A stretch of 64,000 nt of DNA from Zwartia panacis. GTDB taxonomy: Bacteria; Pseudomonadota; Gammaproteobacteria; Burkholderiales; Burkholderiaceae_B. The notes beneath the pieces are model-generated. The model saw nothing but the letters and a program-made list of their open reading frames with translations, did not search any database and had not been told where the DNA came from. The position numbers and the translations under genes were made by a program. Below, piece after piece: positions 8,360 through 19,946 of the stretch. Each line of letters begins with the position of its first letter. Within the stretch, counting starts at the first letter, position 1. Location: NCBI RefSeq assembly GCF_030410395.1, contig NZ_JAUHHF010000008.1:1-64000 (forward strand). The letters are read 5' to 3'.

Positions 8360-8893
8360 TCAAACAAGGCTTTGCGTGACAGAAGATTCAGGCACCTGGA
8401 CGTGCCTCGATTCTTGGCCACGCTTGAAAATCAAGGGCGACAATTCATTGAGCGCTTGGGTATACACCCCGCGTTTAAAATCAATGACAGCATCCAGTGA
8501 TACCCAGTAGTGACTCCAGCGCCAAGCATCAAACTCCGGGTGTTGCGTTGCCCTGAGTTTCACATCTGTGTCGCGCCCAAGCATGCGCAGCAAAAACCAA
8601 ATCTGTTTTTGCCCTCTGTAATGCCCGCGCGATTCGCGCCGGATGAAGGTGTCCGGCACGTCGTAGCGCAACCACTCTCTTGTGCGTCCCAGAATGCGGA
8701 CATGATCGGGTTTTAAGCCAACCTCTTCGTGAAGCTCGCGGAACATGGCTTGAACAGGGCTTTCACCGTGTTTAATACCACCCTGAGGGAACTGCCAAGC
8801 ATGTTCCCTGATACGCTTACCCCAAAAGACCTCGTTTTTTTGATTCACGAGGATGATTCCGACATTGGGACGGTAGCCTTCGCGATCAAGCAT
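8360..8893 (-). CDS. rppH: RNA pyrophosphohydrolase
   Basis: RppH is a Nudix hydrolase that removes pyrophosphate from mRNA 5' ends and triggers RNase E decay. The N-terminus [15 protein letters not shown] is characteristic. The Nudix box starts at GGIKHGESP and runs through REL-HEEVGL, at about residues 38-60. I choose the ATG with GGGAG 5 nt upstream; an in-frame ATG 21 nt further upstream is possible. It is divergent from proS, as in many betaproteobacteria. Confidence 0.93.
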   Translation of the reverse strand: MLDREGYRPNVGIILVNQKNEVFWGKRIREHAWQFPQGGIKHGESPVQAMFRELHEEVGLKPDHVRILGRTREWLRYDVPDTFIRRESRGHYRGQKQIWFLLRMLGRDTDVKLRATQHPEFDAWRWSHYWVSLDAVIDFKRGVYTQALNELSPLIFKRGQESRHVQVPESSVTQSLV

Positions 8894-8978
8894 GGCCACT
8901 CCCAGCGAATTCAATACAATTGCATTTAATTATACGTACCTGTCGGGCAATTTGCCCTAATAAATTTTTTAGCAAACA

Positions 8979-10712
8979 ATGCGCGCATCTGCCTATCACA
9001 TCAGCACTCTCAAAGAAGCCCCCAACGACGCCGAGATCGCGAGCCATCAGTTGATGATGCGCGCCGGCATGATTCGCAAACTGGCGGGAGGCATCTATAA
9101 CTACATGCCACTTGGCCTGCGAGTGATTCGCAAAATCGAAAAAATCATCCGCGAGGAGATGGACGCGGCCGGAGCCCTCGAGCTTCTGATGCCCGTTGTA
9201 CAACCTGCCGAACTCTGGATGGAGTCGGGTCGCTGGGAGCAATACGGACCCGAGCTTCTTCGTATGAAAGATCGCCATGGACGCGATTTTGTTTTGCAAC
9301 CCACCTCGGAAGAGGTGATTACCGATATCGCCCGCAATGAAATTCAGAGCTGGCGTCATTTGCCAGTCAATTTTTATCATATCCAGACAAAGTTCCGCGA
9401 CGAACGTCGCCCCCGCTTTGGCGTGATGCGCGGTCGCGAATTCACGATGAAGGATGCCTATTCGTTTGACCGCGATGTCGAAGGTGCGCAAAAAAGTTAT
9501 CAGATCATGTTTGATGCCTACATGCGGATTTTCGAGCGTCTTGGACTAACTTTCCGGGCTGTTGCTGCTGACACTGGCTCAATCGGTGGTTCGCAAAGCC
9601 ACGAATTTCAAGTCATCGCCGACATCGGCGAAGATTTAATCGTCTACGACCCAAACTCTGACTACGCAGCCAATATCGAACTGGCTCCTGCCCCCTGCCT
9701 GATTCCTGAGCGTGCGGCACCTGGCGTGTCGATGCAAACAGTTGCAACTCCCGATGCCACCAAATGCGAACTTGTCGCCGAATTACTGAAACTCCCTCTT
9801 AGTCAGACCGTCAAGTCCATTGTGCTGGCCACAGAACAAGAAGGTCAGCCCGCAACAATCTGGCTCTTACTGCTTCGCGGTGACCACGAACTCAACGAAA
9901 TCAAAGTTGGTAAAGTTCCTGGACTGAACAAAGGCTTTCGTTTTGCGACTGAAGCAGAGATTGTCGAGCACTTTGGCTGCAAACCAGGCTACCTCGGCCC
10001 AGTGGGCACACGACTCCCGGTACGCGTAATCGCAGACCTCACTGTCGCAAACATGCATGACTTTGTCTGCGGCGCGAATCAGGAAGGCGCGCACCTGACA
10101 GGCGTGAACTGGGTGAGAGACTTGCCGGAGGCGAGTTTGGTCACGGATTTGCGCAATGTCGTCGAAGGTGACCGTGCGCCCAACGGAACAGGCACGCTCG
10201 CCATCCAACGCGGCATCGAAGTCGGCCACGTGTTTTATCTGGGCACGAAATACTCCGAAGCCCTCAAGGCCACCTTCCTCGACGAAAACGGTAAACCGGC
10301 ACTGATGGAAATGGGTTGCTACGGCATCGGCGTGACGCGCATCGTGGGTGCTGCGATCGAGCAGAACCATGATGCAAAAGGCATCGTTTGGCCCCGCGCC
10401 ATCGCGCCTTTCGAGGTTGCAATTTGCGCTGTGGGCTGGGGCAAAAGTGAAGCGGTGCGTGAGGCCAGCGAGAAACTCTATGCTGAACTTAAAGGTCGCG
10501 GCATTGATGTGATTCTGGATGATCGCGATCAACGGCCTGGCATTATGTTTGCCGAGTGGGAATTGATCGGACCACCCGTACGCATCACCGTTGGCGAACG
10601 CGGACTCAACGAAGGTGTTGTTGAGGTACTGGGTCGCAAGCAAACAGAGGCCGCGCGAGTTTCCCTCGCAGACTGCGTCACCCAGACTCTTGCATTGCTC
10701 GAGTCCGCCTGA
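8979..10712 (+). CDS. proS: Prolyl-tRNA synthetase (bacterial type, with editing domain)
   Basis: ProS charges tRNA-Pro. The 577 residues show the class II catalytic core: motif 2 [17 protein letters not shown] at about 139-155 and motif 3 [13 protein letters not shown] at about 448. A YbaK-like insertion domain (about 225-390) clears mis-acylated alanyl-tRNA-Pro, and a C-terminal anticodon-binding domain follows. Length and layout are those of the standard bacterial enzyme. ybgC begins 17 nt downstream, making proS the probable first gene of a long proS-ybgC-tol-pal transcript. Confidence 0.97.
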   Translation: MRASAYHISTLKEAPNDAEIASHQLMMRAGMIRKLAGGIYNYMPLGLRVIRKIEKIIREEMDAAGALELLMPVVQPAELWMESGRWEQYGPELLRMKDRHGRDFVLQPTSEEVITDIARNEIQSWRHLPVNFYHIQTKFRDERRPRFGVMRGREFTMKDAYSFDRDVEGAQKSYQIMFDAYMRIFERLGLTFRAVAADTGSIGGSQSHEFQVIADIGEDLIVYDPNSDYAANIELAPAPCLIPERAAPGVSMQTVATPDATKCELVAELLKLPLSQTVKSIVLATEQEGQPATIWLLLLRGDHELNEIKVGKVPGLNKGFRFATEAEIVEHFGCKPGYLGPVGTRLPVRVIADLTVANMHDFVCGANQEGAHLTGVNWVRDLPEASLVTDLRNVVEGDRAPNGTGTLAIQRGIEVGHVFYLGTKYSEALKATFLDENGKPALMEMGCYGIGVTRIVGAAIEQNHDAKGIVWPRAIAPFEVAICAVGWGKSEAVREASEKLYAELKGRGIDVILDDRDQRPGIMFAEWELIGPPVRITVGERGLNEGVVEVLGRKQTEAARVSLADCVTQTLALLESA

Positions 10713-10729
10713 CCCGGACAACAGACAAC

Positions 10730-11158
10730 ATGCCGGTCGAACGCCCTTCTTTCAAACACCACATGGATGTCCGTGTCTATTACGAAGACACGGACATGGG
10801 CGGTGTCGTGTTTTACGCGAACTATCTCAAATACATGGAACGCGGTCGCACAGAGTGGTTGCGCGCGCTAGGCGTCAATCAATCCGACCTTGCTGCTTCA
10901 GAACAACGCGGTTTCATGGTGGTACGTGTGGATGTACGCTATATTTCGCCCGCCCGTCTCGATGATTTGTTGCTCATCGAGAGTGAAGTCACACGAATGG
11001 GCCGAGCTTCGTTACACTTCACACAGTCGATTTTTCGCAACGGGGAACTGTTGACACAAAGTAACATCCAAGTCTGTTGCGTAGAAACCGTTAATATGCG
11101 GGTCGCTGCAATTCCAGAATCCGTACGCATTAAATTAGCCGCAATTACTCAGGAATAA
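10730..11158 (+). CDS. ybgC: Acyl-CoA thioesterase YbgC
   Basis: YbgC is a hot-dog fold thioesterase acting on acyl-CoA, a conserved first member of the tol-pal cluster. The YYEDTDMGGVVFYANYLKYM segment at about residues 15-34 holds the family aspartate and the Y-x-x-Y-x-x-x-x-ER motif. The 142-residue length is usual. tolQ starts 3 nt after the stop. Confidence 0.93.
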   Translation: MPVERPSFKHHMDVRVYYEDTDMGGVVFYANYLKYMERGRTEWLRALGVNQSDLAASEQRGFMVVRVDVRYISPARLDDLLLIESEVTRMGRASLHFTQSIFRNGELLTQSNIQVCCVETVNMRVAAIPESVRIKLAAITQE

Positions 11159-11161
11159 GTG

Positions 11162-11842
11162 ATGCAAACCACATCCGATATGTCGATGCTCTCGCTGGTG
11201 CTCAATGCCAGCCTGCCAGTACAGTTCATCATGCTGTTACTCGTTGGCATTTCAGTTGTCTCGTGGACGTTTATCTTTGCCAAGCGTTCCACGATTAAAA
11301 AGTCTCTGATCCAAACTCGGCGCTTTGAGGATGATTTCTGGTCGGGTGGCGATCTCGCCCTGTTGCATCAATCCATTTCAACGCGCAGAGCCGAGCAAGG
11401 CGCTTTGGCACGTATTTTTGATTCAGGCATGACCGAGTTTTTAAAAGCGCGTCGCAGCGGCACCGCGACCGACGTCAATGCCACCATGGATGGTGCGCGC
11501 CGCGCGATGCGCGCTGCATTTCAGCGCGAGCTCGACGAACTCGAATCTCACCTGAACTTTCTGGCTTCTGCGGGCTCGGTCAGCCCCTACATCGGATTGC
11601 TCGGTACGGTCTGGGGCATCATGCACGCTTTTGTGGGTCTGGCCAATGTCCAACAAGCCACACTCGCCTCGGTCGCCCCAGGTATTGCTGAGGCTCTGAT
11701 CGCGACGGCAATCGGTCTGTTCGCGGCGATTCCGGCGGTGGTGGCATACAACCGCTACACACACGATATTGATCGCTTGTCGATTCGCTTTGAAACATTT
11801 GTCGACGAATTTCTGAATATTCTGCAGCGGCAGGTGCGCTAA
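11162..11842 (+). CDS. tolQ: Tol-Pal system proton channel subunit TolQ
   Basis: TolQ is the inner-membrane subunit that, with TolR, converts the proton gradient into motion of TolA during cell constriction. The protein (226 residues from the ATG) has an N-terminal helix (about 15-37) and a helix pair near 125-195 with the family-typical PYIGLLGTVWGIMHAF and ATAIGLFAAIPAVVAYN segments. A GTG directly upstream is a less likely start. Its TAA stop shares one base with the tolR ATG (TAATG). Confidence 0.96.
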   Translation: MQTTSDMSMLSLVLNASLPVQFIMLLLVGISVVSWTFIFAKRSTIKKSLIQTRRFEDDFWSGGDLALLHQSISTRRAEQGALARIFDSGMTEFLKARRSGTATDVNATMDGARRAMRAAFQRELDELESHLNFLASAGSVSPYIGLLGTVWGIMHAFVGLANVQQATLASVAPGIAEALIATAIGLFAAIPAVVAYNRYTHDIDRLSIRFETFVDEFLNILQRQVR

Positions 11843-12333
11843 TGTCCTCGGTCCGCTCAAGTTCCGGGCGTTCGGGTCGACGCCTGAAAAATGAGATCAA
11901 CGTCGTGCCCTATATCGACGTGATGCTTGTTTTGCTGATCATTTTCATGGTGACCGCCCCGCTGATCACACCCGGCGTGGTGGAACTGCCCTCTGTCGGT
12001 CAGGCTGCCAACATCCCGGCGACGCCCATTGAAGTCCAGATTACAGAGGACGGCAAAGTATCTTGGCGTAAACGCGAACCCGGCGCGACCAACATTCCGG
12101 TCGAGCGCAGCGCGCTGGCCCAGACTATCCTGTCTGAGCTTCAGCCAGATCAGCCAGTCGTGATTGCGGCCGACGGTAAGGTTCCCTACGAGACTGTCAT
12201 GAAAGTGATGGATGATCTGCGCAAAAATGGCGTCACTAAACTAGGTCTGCTCGTCGATCAAAAAGGCGATACTCCTGCGCCAAACGCCTCTCCAAAAGGC
12301 GCTCCGAACAGAAATAACGCAACCAAAAAATAA
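11842..12333 (+). CDS. tolR: Tol-Pal system protein TolR
   Basis: TolR forms the proton path with TolQ. One membrane helix near residues 21-45 contains NVVPYIDVMLVLLIIFMVT, with the essential aspartate in YIDVMLVLL. A periplasmic domain follows, ending in a Pro/Asn/Lys-rich tail. The 163-residue length is slightly longer than in enterobacteria because of that tail. Its start overlaps tolQ by one base. Confidence 0.95.
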   Translation: MSSVRSSSGRSGRRLKNEINVVPYIDVMLVLLIIFMVTAPLITPGVVELPSVGQAANIPATPIEVQITEDGKVSWRKREPGATNIPVERSALAQTILSELQPDQPVVIAADGKVPYETVMKVMDDLRKNGVTKLGLLVDQKGDTPAPNASPKGAPNRNNATKK

Positions 12334-12375
12334 AGAGGTCACACGCACACTCGCACAGCGCTTGCTGCATCATCC

Positions 12376-13449
12376 ATGACGCCACATTACGATTCAACCC
12401 CAAACGGCCCTAGCATGCCACCCAAACAAGCGACCGACTGGCGCGCGTTTGGCTTGGCTCTGCTCGCCCATGGCGTACTCGTTCTGTTCCTCGTCGTGGG
12501 TCTGAATTGGAAAACTGAAGCTGAAGGCCCACTTCAGGTTGAACTGTGGATGGATGGCAATACACCTGTGAATCCACCACCCAGCCGAAGCGAACCCAAG
12601 CCCGAACCAAAACCTGAACCAAAACCCGAGCCCGAACCTGCGCCCGAACCCCCACCGCCACCTCCTCCGCCGCCTCCACCTCCGCAAGCCAAAGCGGCTC
12701 CGGAGCCCAAGCCCGTGATTGATCCAGAGATCGCCCTCGAAGAGGAGCGCAAGAAACGCGCTGAGCTCGAGCGGGCACAGCTCGAAAAAGAAGCGGCGGA
12801 GAAAAAAGCTAAAGAAGAGGCTGCAAAAGAGCAGCAGCGCATCAAACACGAACGCGAACAAGCCGAAAAGAGAGAGCGCGACCGCCTGGAACAAGAGCGC
12901 AAGAAAGCTGAGCGTATTGAGCGCGAGAAACAAGAGAAGCTTGAAGCTGAAAAGAAGGCGGCTGCTGAAAAGAAAAAGAAAGAGGAAGAGGCTAAAAAAG
13001 CTAAAGAGGCTGCCGACAAGAAGGCTAAAGAAGAAGCCGACAAGAAAGCCAAAGCCGATGCCGCCAAGAAAGCTGCTGCTGACAAAGCACTCAAGGATGC
13101 GTTCAGAAATGACGCGATGGGTGCCGCGGGTATCCCAGGCGGCACGGCCGATCGCAATCAAGCGGGCGGGGGCAGTAACGATGGCTACGGCGCCAAGATT
13201 CGTGCCTGCGTGCAACCGGGCGTGTCTTTCCCGACGCCTCCACGCACCAATGCGAATCCGGCAGCGCAATATCGTGTCGACCTCAGACCCGATGGCACCA
13301 TCGCAGGCGTGAAGTTGACCCGCAGCTCAGGTAATCCAAACTTTGACCGTGCGGTTGAAACTGGCATTCGGCGCTGCACGCCCTTCCCAGCGCCCCCATC
13401 TGGTAAATATCCCGGCTATATCGACGTCAATTACAATATGTACGATTGA
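12376..13449 (+). CDS. tolA: Tol-Pal system protein TolA
   Basis: TolA spans the periplasm and links TolQR to TolB/Pal. The 357-residue protein has an N-terminal membrane anchor (about 23-42), a proline-rich stretch with EPKP repeats and about a dozen consecutive prolines (about 74-111), and a long Lys/Glu/Ala-rich helical domain (about 118-240). A C-terminal TonB-like domain carries two cysteines (ACVQPG and RRCTPFP), as usual for TolA. The low-complexity helix creates long open frames on the other strand, which are artefacts. Confidence 0.95.
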   Translation: MTPHYDSTPNGPSMPPKQATDWRAFGLALLAHGVLVLFLVVGLNWKTEAEGPLQVELWMDGNTPVNPPPSRSEPKPEPKPEPKPEPEPAPEPPPPPPPPPPPPQAKAAPEPKPVIDPEIALEEERKKRAELERAQLEKEAAEKKAKEEAAKEQQRIKHEREQAEKRERDRLEQERKKAERIEREKQEKLEAEKKAAAEKKKKEEEAKKAKEAADKKAKEEADKKAKADAAKKAAADKALKDAFRNDAMGAAGIPGGTADRNQAGGGSNDGYGAKIRACVQPGVSFPTPPRTNANPAAQYRVDLRPDGTIAGVKLTRSSGNPNFDRAVETGIRRCTPFPAPPSGKYPGYIDVNYNMYD

Positions 13450-13465
13450 CAGGAGTCATGCAACC

Positions 13466-14809
13466 ATGAAAAGTGATCATCAGCATATGAACAGTGCGAC
13501 CTACACTTCAACTTCTTTTTCGGTTTTCAAATCGATGAGATCCTGGCTCAAGGTCTTGGTGCTGTCCACGCTCATGAGCCTGGGTTTAACTGCCTATGCC
13601 CAACTTAGAGTGGATATCTCCGGAACGGGTGCGCAACAGTACCCTGTCGCGATCGCTGACTTTAGCGGAGATTCCGCAGGCTCCCAGATTTCGGAAATCA
13701 TCCGCGCTGACCTCACACGCACGGGACAGTTTCGGCTGATCAGCACTGCCGCAAGTACGCTGACTTACACCACCCCCATTGCCTATGACGAGTGGCGCAC
13801 GCGCGGCGCGGACTTTCTCGCCTACGGCACCGTGACACGCAGCGGCGATGGGCGCCTCGAAATCAAATACCGTCTGGCCGATACGGTCAAACGCGGCACA
13901 CTGGATGAAATCACTATTGTCGGCAATGACAAAGAATTGCGTCGTATGGCGCATCAAGTCGCAGACCGCATCTACGAAAAAATCACCGGAATCAGAGGTG
14001 TATTTTCTACACGTATCGCCTATGTACTGAAGCGCGGCAAGACTTACGAGCTGCAAATCGCCGATGCAGACGGTCAGAATCCTCAAGTCGCCTTACGCTC
14101 TGGCGAACCCATCATTTCGCCCGCCTGGTCCCCCGATGGATCCCGCCTAGCTTACGTGAGTTTTGAGTCTGGCAAGCCCGTCGTGTATGTCCACCAGCTC
14201 GCCACGAGCAAGCGTTTCCCCGTGGCGAACTACAAAGGTAACAACTCGGCACCCGCTTGGTCGCCTGACGGCAACACTCTGGCTGTCGTGTTAACACGAG
14301 ATGGCTTATCTCAGATATACTTGGTAGGTGCCAATGATGGAAGTAATTTGCGCCGACTGACACGTTCGCCTCTGATCGATACAGAACCTACGTTCAGTCC
14401 CGATGGTCGCTCGATTTACTTCACGAGTGACAGGAGTGGCAGCCCGCAGATTTACCAAGTCGGTCTGGATGGTGGAGAGCCTCGACGCATTACATTCAAT
14501 GGCAGTTACAATATCTCACCAAGGGTTTCTCCTGATGGAAAAACCTTGCTGACAGTGACGCGTCGCGATGGATCGTTCCGAGTAGCTTCGCTGAATCTGG
14601 CTAACGGCACTGAAACTTTATTGACGCAAGGCCGGGATGACCAGTCACCCAGCTTTGCACCAAATGGCATGCAGGTTCTTTACGCAGCCGTTCAAGGTGG
14701 TCGTAGCGTGTTGGCCGGTGTGTCCAGCGACGGACGTGTCCGTCAGACGCTTTCTGTTCTTAACGGTGAAATTCGCGAACCGACCTGGGGTCCGTTCACG
14801 AACAAATAG
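13466..14809 (+). CDS. tolB: Tol-Pal system beta-propeller protein TolB
   Basis: TolB is a periplasmic protein that binds Pal and TolA. An N-terminal domain is followed by a six-bladed WD40-like propeller, visible as repeated SPDG motifs (PAWSPDGSRLAY, PAWSPDGNTLAV, PTFSPDGRSIYF, PRVSPDGKTLLT). I start at the ATG 10 nt after AGGAG. This leaves about 23 residues before the hydrophobic signal sequence (MRSWLKVLVLSTLMSLGLTA), so an ATG at 13535 is the main alternative. The gene starts 16 nt after tolA. Confidence 0.95.
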   Translation: MKSDHQHMNSATYTSTSFSVFKSMRSWLKVLVLSTLMSLGLTAYAQLRVDISGTGAQQYPVAIADFSGDSAGSQISEIIRADLTRTGQFRLISTAASTLTYTTPIAYDEWRTRGADFLAYGTVTRSGDGRLEIKYRLADTVKRGTLDEITIVGNDKELRRMAHQVADRIYEKITGIRGVFSTRIAYVLKRGKTYELQIADADGQNPQVALRSGEPIISPAWSPDGSRLAYVSFESGKPVVYVHQLATSKRFPVANYKGNNSAPAWSPDGNTLAVVLTRDGLSQIYLVGANDGSNLRRLTRSPLIDTEPTFSPDGRSIYFTSDRSGSPQIYQVGLDGGEPRRITFNGSYNISPRVSPDGKTLLTVTRRDGSFRVASLNLANGTETLLTQGRDDQSPSFAPNGMQVLYAAVQGGRSVLAGVSSDGRVRQTLSVLNGEIREPTWGPFTNK

Positions 14810-14864
14810 ATTCAGTTTTTGGTTTAAGCATGCAGTTATTTGAAATTTTTTTAAGGTAGACATC

Positions 14865-15347
14865 ATGAGATCGCGTATCGCTAAAGTTGTAACAATTGCA
14901 GCACTTTCCGCCGGTCTGGCTGCTTGTAGCTCCGTTTCGCTGGATGACCAGGCTGGCAAAGGTGGTGCAGACGGCTCTGGCATTCTGGATCCGTTCAACC
15001 CACAAAGCATTCTGGCTAAGCAGCGTTCTGTTTATTTCGATTTCAACAGCTACACCGTTGGCGACCAGTACCGCACACTCGTTGACACACACGCCAAGTA
15101 CCTTGTGAGTGCCCCACAGCAGCGCGTTGTCATCGAAGGCAACACCGATGCGCGTGGCGGTTCTGAGTACAACCTCGCACTCGGCCAGCGTCGCGCTGAA
15201 GCTGTTCGCCGCATGCTGACTTTGTCAGGCGTTTCTGACACACAAGTTGAAACCATCAGCTTTGGTAAAGAAAAGCCAAAAGCCTTGGGCGACACTGAGG
15301 CCGACTACGCAGAAAACCGTCGTGCGGACTTCAACTACAAGCGTTAA
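14865..15347 (+). CDS. pal: Peptidoglycan-associated lipoprotein Pal
   Basis: Pal anchors the outer membrane to peptidoglycan. The signal peptide ends in the lipobox LAAC, with the cysteine at about residue 21. The OmpA-like domain contains YFDFNSYTV and the peptidoglycan-binding EGNTDARGGSEYNLALGQRR. The 160-residue length is usual. It is processed by Lgt (encoded at 3.2-4.0 kb) and delivered by the Lol system (LolB at 50.0-50.5 kb). It follows tolB by 55 nt, and a hairpin separates it from cpoB. Confidence 0.97.
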   Translation: MRSRIAKVVTIAALSAGLAACSSVSLDDQAGKGGADGSGILDPFNPQSILAKQRSVYFDFNSYTVGDQYRTLVDTHAKYLVSAPQQRVVIEGNTDARGGSEYNLALGQRRAEAVRRMLTLSGVSDTQVETISFGKEKPKALGDTEADYAENRRADFNYKR

Positions 15348-15372
15348 ACTGACCTGCTAGATTGGTCTGTAT

Positions 15373-15395
15373 CAAGGCGGCCATAGGCCGCCTTG
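15373..15395 (+). terminator. Hairpin between pal and cpoB
   Basis: CAAGGCGGCC / GGCCGCCTTG form a GC-rich 10-bp stem with a 3-nt loop, followed by TTGTTT. The T-run is poor, so it may act as a partial terminator or mRNA stabiliser that sets pal and cpoB levels apart. Confidence 0.6.
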
Positions 15396-15414
15396 TTGTT
15401 TAAAGGAGGTTTTT

Positions 15415-16089
15415 ATGCGTAACAAGACTCTTTCCTGGCGTGCGACCAGCTCATGTCTCGTCTTGATTGGAGGAGCATTGCTCAGCCAGTCTGCCCTGGC
15501 GTTCACAGACGACGAGGCACGCAAAGCCATTCTCGAGCTTCGCCAGCAAATCAGGACGATGAACGAAGCGAATCAGCGAGCACGCATTCAGCTTTCTGAT
15601 CAAATCGAAGCACTCGGCCAAGAGGTTGTTCGCTTGCGCGGTGACCTCGAGCAACTGGGACGTCCAGCCGGTGCTGCAGGTGGCGCGCGCGGTGCGGATC
15701 CTCGCTCTCTGGACCCGCGCGAACAAGCTGCCTTCGATCAATCCATGGAGTCTTTCCGCAAAGCTCAATACAAAGAAACGGTTCAAAATCTGACCGCTTT
15801 CTTGACGCTCTATCCTGATAGCGCACTCGCCCCCACTGCGCAGTTTTATCTCGGTAGCAGTCGCTATGCAATGAAAGACTTCAAAGGCGCCATCACGACC
15901 CTGCAAGCGATGGTCCAAAAATATCCTACCGAGCCTCGTGCGGCAGATGCTTTGCTGATGGTCGCAAGCTGCCAGATCGAACTCAACAACAGACCAGGCG
16001 CCAAAGCAACTTTGCAACGCATCGTCAAAGACTACAAGGGCACGCCAGCGGCTGACACTGCGGCTAAACGCCTGCCTCTATTGCAGTAA
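15415..16089 (+). CDS. cpoB: Cell division coordinator CpoB (YbgF)
   Basis: CpoB is a periplasmic TPR protein that coordinates peptidoglycan synthesis with Tol-driven outer-membrane constriction. It has a signal peptide ending at ALAF (about residue 29), a coiled coil (about 35-78) that trimerises in homologues, a Gly/Ala linker, and three TPR-like repeats in a YbgF domain (about 105-224). AAGGAGG lies before the ATG. It is the last gene of the tol-pal cluster and ends at a strong terminator. Confidence 0.93.
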   Translation: MRNKTLSWRATSSCLVLIGGALLSQSALAFTDDEARKAILELRQQIRTMNEANQRARIQLSDQIEALGQEVVRLRGDLEQLGRPAGAAGGARGADPRSLDPREQAAFDQSMESFRKAQYKETVQNLTAFLTLYPDSALAPTAQFYLGSSRYAMKDFKGAITTLQAMVQKYPTEPRAADALLMVASCQIELNNRPGAKATLQRIVKDYKGTPAADTAAKRLPLLQ

Positions 16090-16131
16090 TTGATCCATCA
16101 ACGCGACACTCATCGTCGCATTGATACGCAT

Positions 16132-16168
16132 AAAAATAGCTCCAACATGATGATGGAGCTATTTTTTT
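16132..16168. terminator. Bidirectional terminator between cpoB and the DMT permease gene
   Basis: AAAAATAGCTCCA and TGGAGCTATTTTT form a 13-bp stem with A- and T-tails on both sides, serving the two converging genes. Confidence 0.9.
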
Positions 16169-17075
16169 AACTCGTGGCAAGCAACAGACACGCAACGCCA
16201 AAAACAATCAGGATAATGCCAAACGTCTCTTGCTTGGTGCTCTTGCTGAGAAAAACTCGCCACGAGAGCAATTGAGCGAACAGGACTTCTACTAAACCCA
16301 AGGTACGAACATTGGCCGCAGCAGTCAACGCAAAGCCAAGAAACCAGCCCTGCGATGCCGAGGCGCCAAGCAAACCGCCCCATATAGAAATACGCCAAGC
16401 CTTGAGGCATTTCACCCAAGCTTCACGATGAAAACTCATCATCCACGCCGCGAGTAAGATCGTCTGCAAACCCAGGCCACAGGTCAGTGTCCATGAAGCG
16501 CGCACCAAAAAGTGCGCCTCGCCCAAAGCAAGAATGCCTCCCCGAAACGTCACGGCTGCGATCGCGAAGAAAGCACCTGCCAGCAATCCGAGTGCGGCGG
16601 GTTGCCATGAAGACTCCCCGGGCTCAGTCGCGCCAGGCTTGCGTGCCATGATTGTCACACCGACAGTCGCGATGATGATCGCCACGACTCCGAGCACAGA
16701 AATATGATCGCCCAACACAACCAGACCAAACAGTGCGACCTGCACGGGCTCGGTCTTGGTCCATGCCGTCACCACGACAAACGCCCGTTGACGCATCGCC
16801 GCAAGCATCAAGGCCGTTGCCGCAATTTGAGACAAGGCGCCGGCAACAACAAATAAGACAAAGCTCAAATCCATCTTGGGCATGACCGAGCCCGTGATGA
16901 AAAGCGCAAGCGCAGTAAATAACACTGCGAAGGGGAAGCCGTACAAGAAACGAACTTGGGTGGCGCCAAGCGTGCCGAGCTGCTCCGTCAAACTACGCTG
17001 AATCGCATTGCGTCCTGCTTGAGCAGCTGCCGCAAAAATCGTGGCGGGGATCCATAGCCAAGTCCATTCATGCAC
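16167..17075 (-). CDS. EamA/DMT-family membrane permease
   Basis: This is a ten-helix inner-membrane protein of the drug/metabolite transporter superfamily, with two EamA repeats over 302 residues. The family-like end of the first repeat is visible near residues 95-145 (WTKTEPVQVALFGLVVLGD). Such proteins export amino acids or metabolites; the substrate cannot be told. AAGGAG precedes the ATG. It starts 29 nt after the Ldh-family gene and is probably co-transcribed with it, which hints that it handles a related acid. Confidence 0.85.
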   Translation of the reverse strand: MHEWTWLWIPATIFAAAAQAGRNAIQRSLTEQLGTLGATQVRFLYGFPFAVLFTALALFITGSVMPKMDLSFVLFVVAGALSQIAATALMLAAMRQRAFVVVTAWTKTEPVQVALFGLVVLGDHISVLGVVAIIIATVGVTIMARKPGATEPGESSWQPAALGLLAGAFFAIAAVTFRGGILALGEAHFLVRASWTLTCGLGLQTILLAAWMMSFHREAWVKCLKAWRISIWGGLLGASASQGWFLGFALTAAANVRTLGLVEVLFAQLLSWRVFLSKSTKQETFGIILIVFGVACLLLATS

Positions 17076-17104
17076 AACAGTCTCCTTGAGTGATTATTTT
17101 TTTG

Positions 17105-18154
17105 CTAGGCAAACTTGGCTGCGTGTTCTTGCAACAGTTTGACAACAGCTGGATCGAGTGTGATTCCATCAGCTTGCTGCTGAGCCATTTTTTTCAATTC
17201 GATTTCACCCGGCATAATCACAAACCGGCCTTCTACGGCAGGAGGGCTATCATGCAAAATCGAAGCGAAGTCCATCATGCGCGCGGTCAGCCATTGAGGC
17301 GAACCTAACACTTTGGTATCAATCAAAATAAAAAAGTGTCCGAGATTTTGAGGCTCATCGGGCGCATCTACCCAGGATTTCACGTGTGTCAGATATGCCG
17401 CGTTGGACAAGAGACCGGCGAACAGGTCCACCATCAATGCAAGTCCATAGCCCTTGTGCCCACCAATTGGCTGTAAAAATCCATCTAAAGCGGCTTTGGG
17501 ATCCGTTGTCGCACGACCCTTTTCATCCGTCGCCCAAGTATCGGGAATCGTCTCGCCACGTTTGAGAGCATTGCGTATTTTGGCGCGTGCGACCACGCTC
17601 ATCGCCATATCCAGTAAAAACGGCTGACCCCCGGGATTCGGCACGCCGAAGCCCAGTGGGCTATTGCCCAACCGTGCATCACTTCCACCCCATGGCGCGA
17701 TCGTGGTTGTGGCATTACTTCCAATGATGCTGGCGAAACCTTCTTGAGCCGCGATCAACGAGTAGGGTGAGATCGGTCCAAAGTGATTGCTACCCCGAGC
17801 AAAAGCCATACCAATGCCGTACTGACCTGCTGCATCCATCGCCGCGCGAAGTGCATGCATCCCCACAAGCGGGCCCACACCATTGTCACCATCTATCAAT
17901 CGCAACGCAGGTGCCGGAGACTCGACTTTGATGCTTGGTTGTGCGCGGATGCCCTTAACCATTAAGCGATCGCCATAGGACTCCACGCGAGACAAGCCGT
18001 GGGTACTCAAACCAAACAGGTCGGCAAGTACCAAGACACGCACAACATCCGCTGCGTCTTTTTGAGTCAACCCAAGACCTTGGAATGCACGAATCGCCAA
18101 CGCGGTAAGTTCCGCCTCGGTCCAGACTGTCCGCACTTGCCCACTTTCACTCAT
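17105..18154 (-). CDS. Ldh-family NAD(P)-dependent 2-hydroxyacid dehydrogenase (malate/lactate/sulfolactate type)
   Basis: This 349-residue oxidoreductase belongs to the MDH2/Ldh_2 family (pfam02615), unrelated to classical lactate dehydrogenase. It contains STHGLSRV (about residues 49-56), ARGSNHFGP with the catalytic histidine (about 119-127), and the NSPLGFGVPNP and GGHKGYGLALMVD segments. AAGGAG lies 9 nt before the ATG. The substrate may be malate, sulfolactate, ureidoglycolate or another 2-hydroxy acid. A second member of the same family is encoded at 41.9-43.0 kb. Confidence 0.88.
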   Translation of the reverse strand: MSESGQVRTVWTEAELTALAIRAFQGLGLTQKDAADVVRVLVLADLFGLSTHGLSRVESYGDRLMVKGIRAQPSIKVESPAPALRLIDGDNGVGPLVGMHALRAAMDAAGQYGIGMAFARGSNHFGPISPYSLIAAQEGFASIIGSNATTTIAPWGGSDARLGNSPLGFGVPNPGGQPFLLDMAMSVVARAKIRNALKRGETIPDTWATDEKGRATTDPKAALDGFLQPIGGHKGYGLALMVDLFAGLLSNAAYLTHVKSWVDAPDEPQNLGHFFILIDTKVLGSPQWLTARMMDFASILHDSPPAVEGRFVIMPGEIELKKMAQQQADGITLDPAVVKLLQEHAAKFA

Positions 18155-18185
18155 CTCAAAGACTCCTTTTTTTCGTCATTTTATA

Positions 18186-18216
18186 AAAAAACCCTCGGAT
18201 CACTCCGAGGGTTTTT
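18186..18216 (-). terminator. Intrinsic terminator of groESL
   Basis: AAAAACCCTCGGA / TCCGAGGGTTTTT is a perfect stem with a TCAC loop and a T-run on the minus strand, 45 bp after the groEL stop. A second small CCCCAGA/TCTGGGG hairpin sits between it and groEL. Confidence 0.9.
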
Positions 18217-18260
18217 ATTTGGCATACCCCAGAGCAAAGTCTGGGGATTGCGGTTTGGAC

Positions 18261-19922
<1,662 letters not shown>

Positions 19923-19946
19923 TTATCTTTCCTTCTCGTGTTCTGT

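Noticed and set aside
12394-13269. Long open frames on the strand opposite tolA
   Set aside because: They are low-complexity (Phe/Leu/Ser or Gly-rich) mirror images of the Pro/Lys/Glu-rich TolA codons and have no domain pattern.
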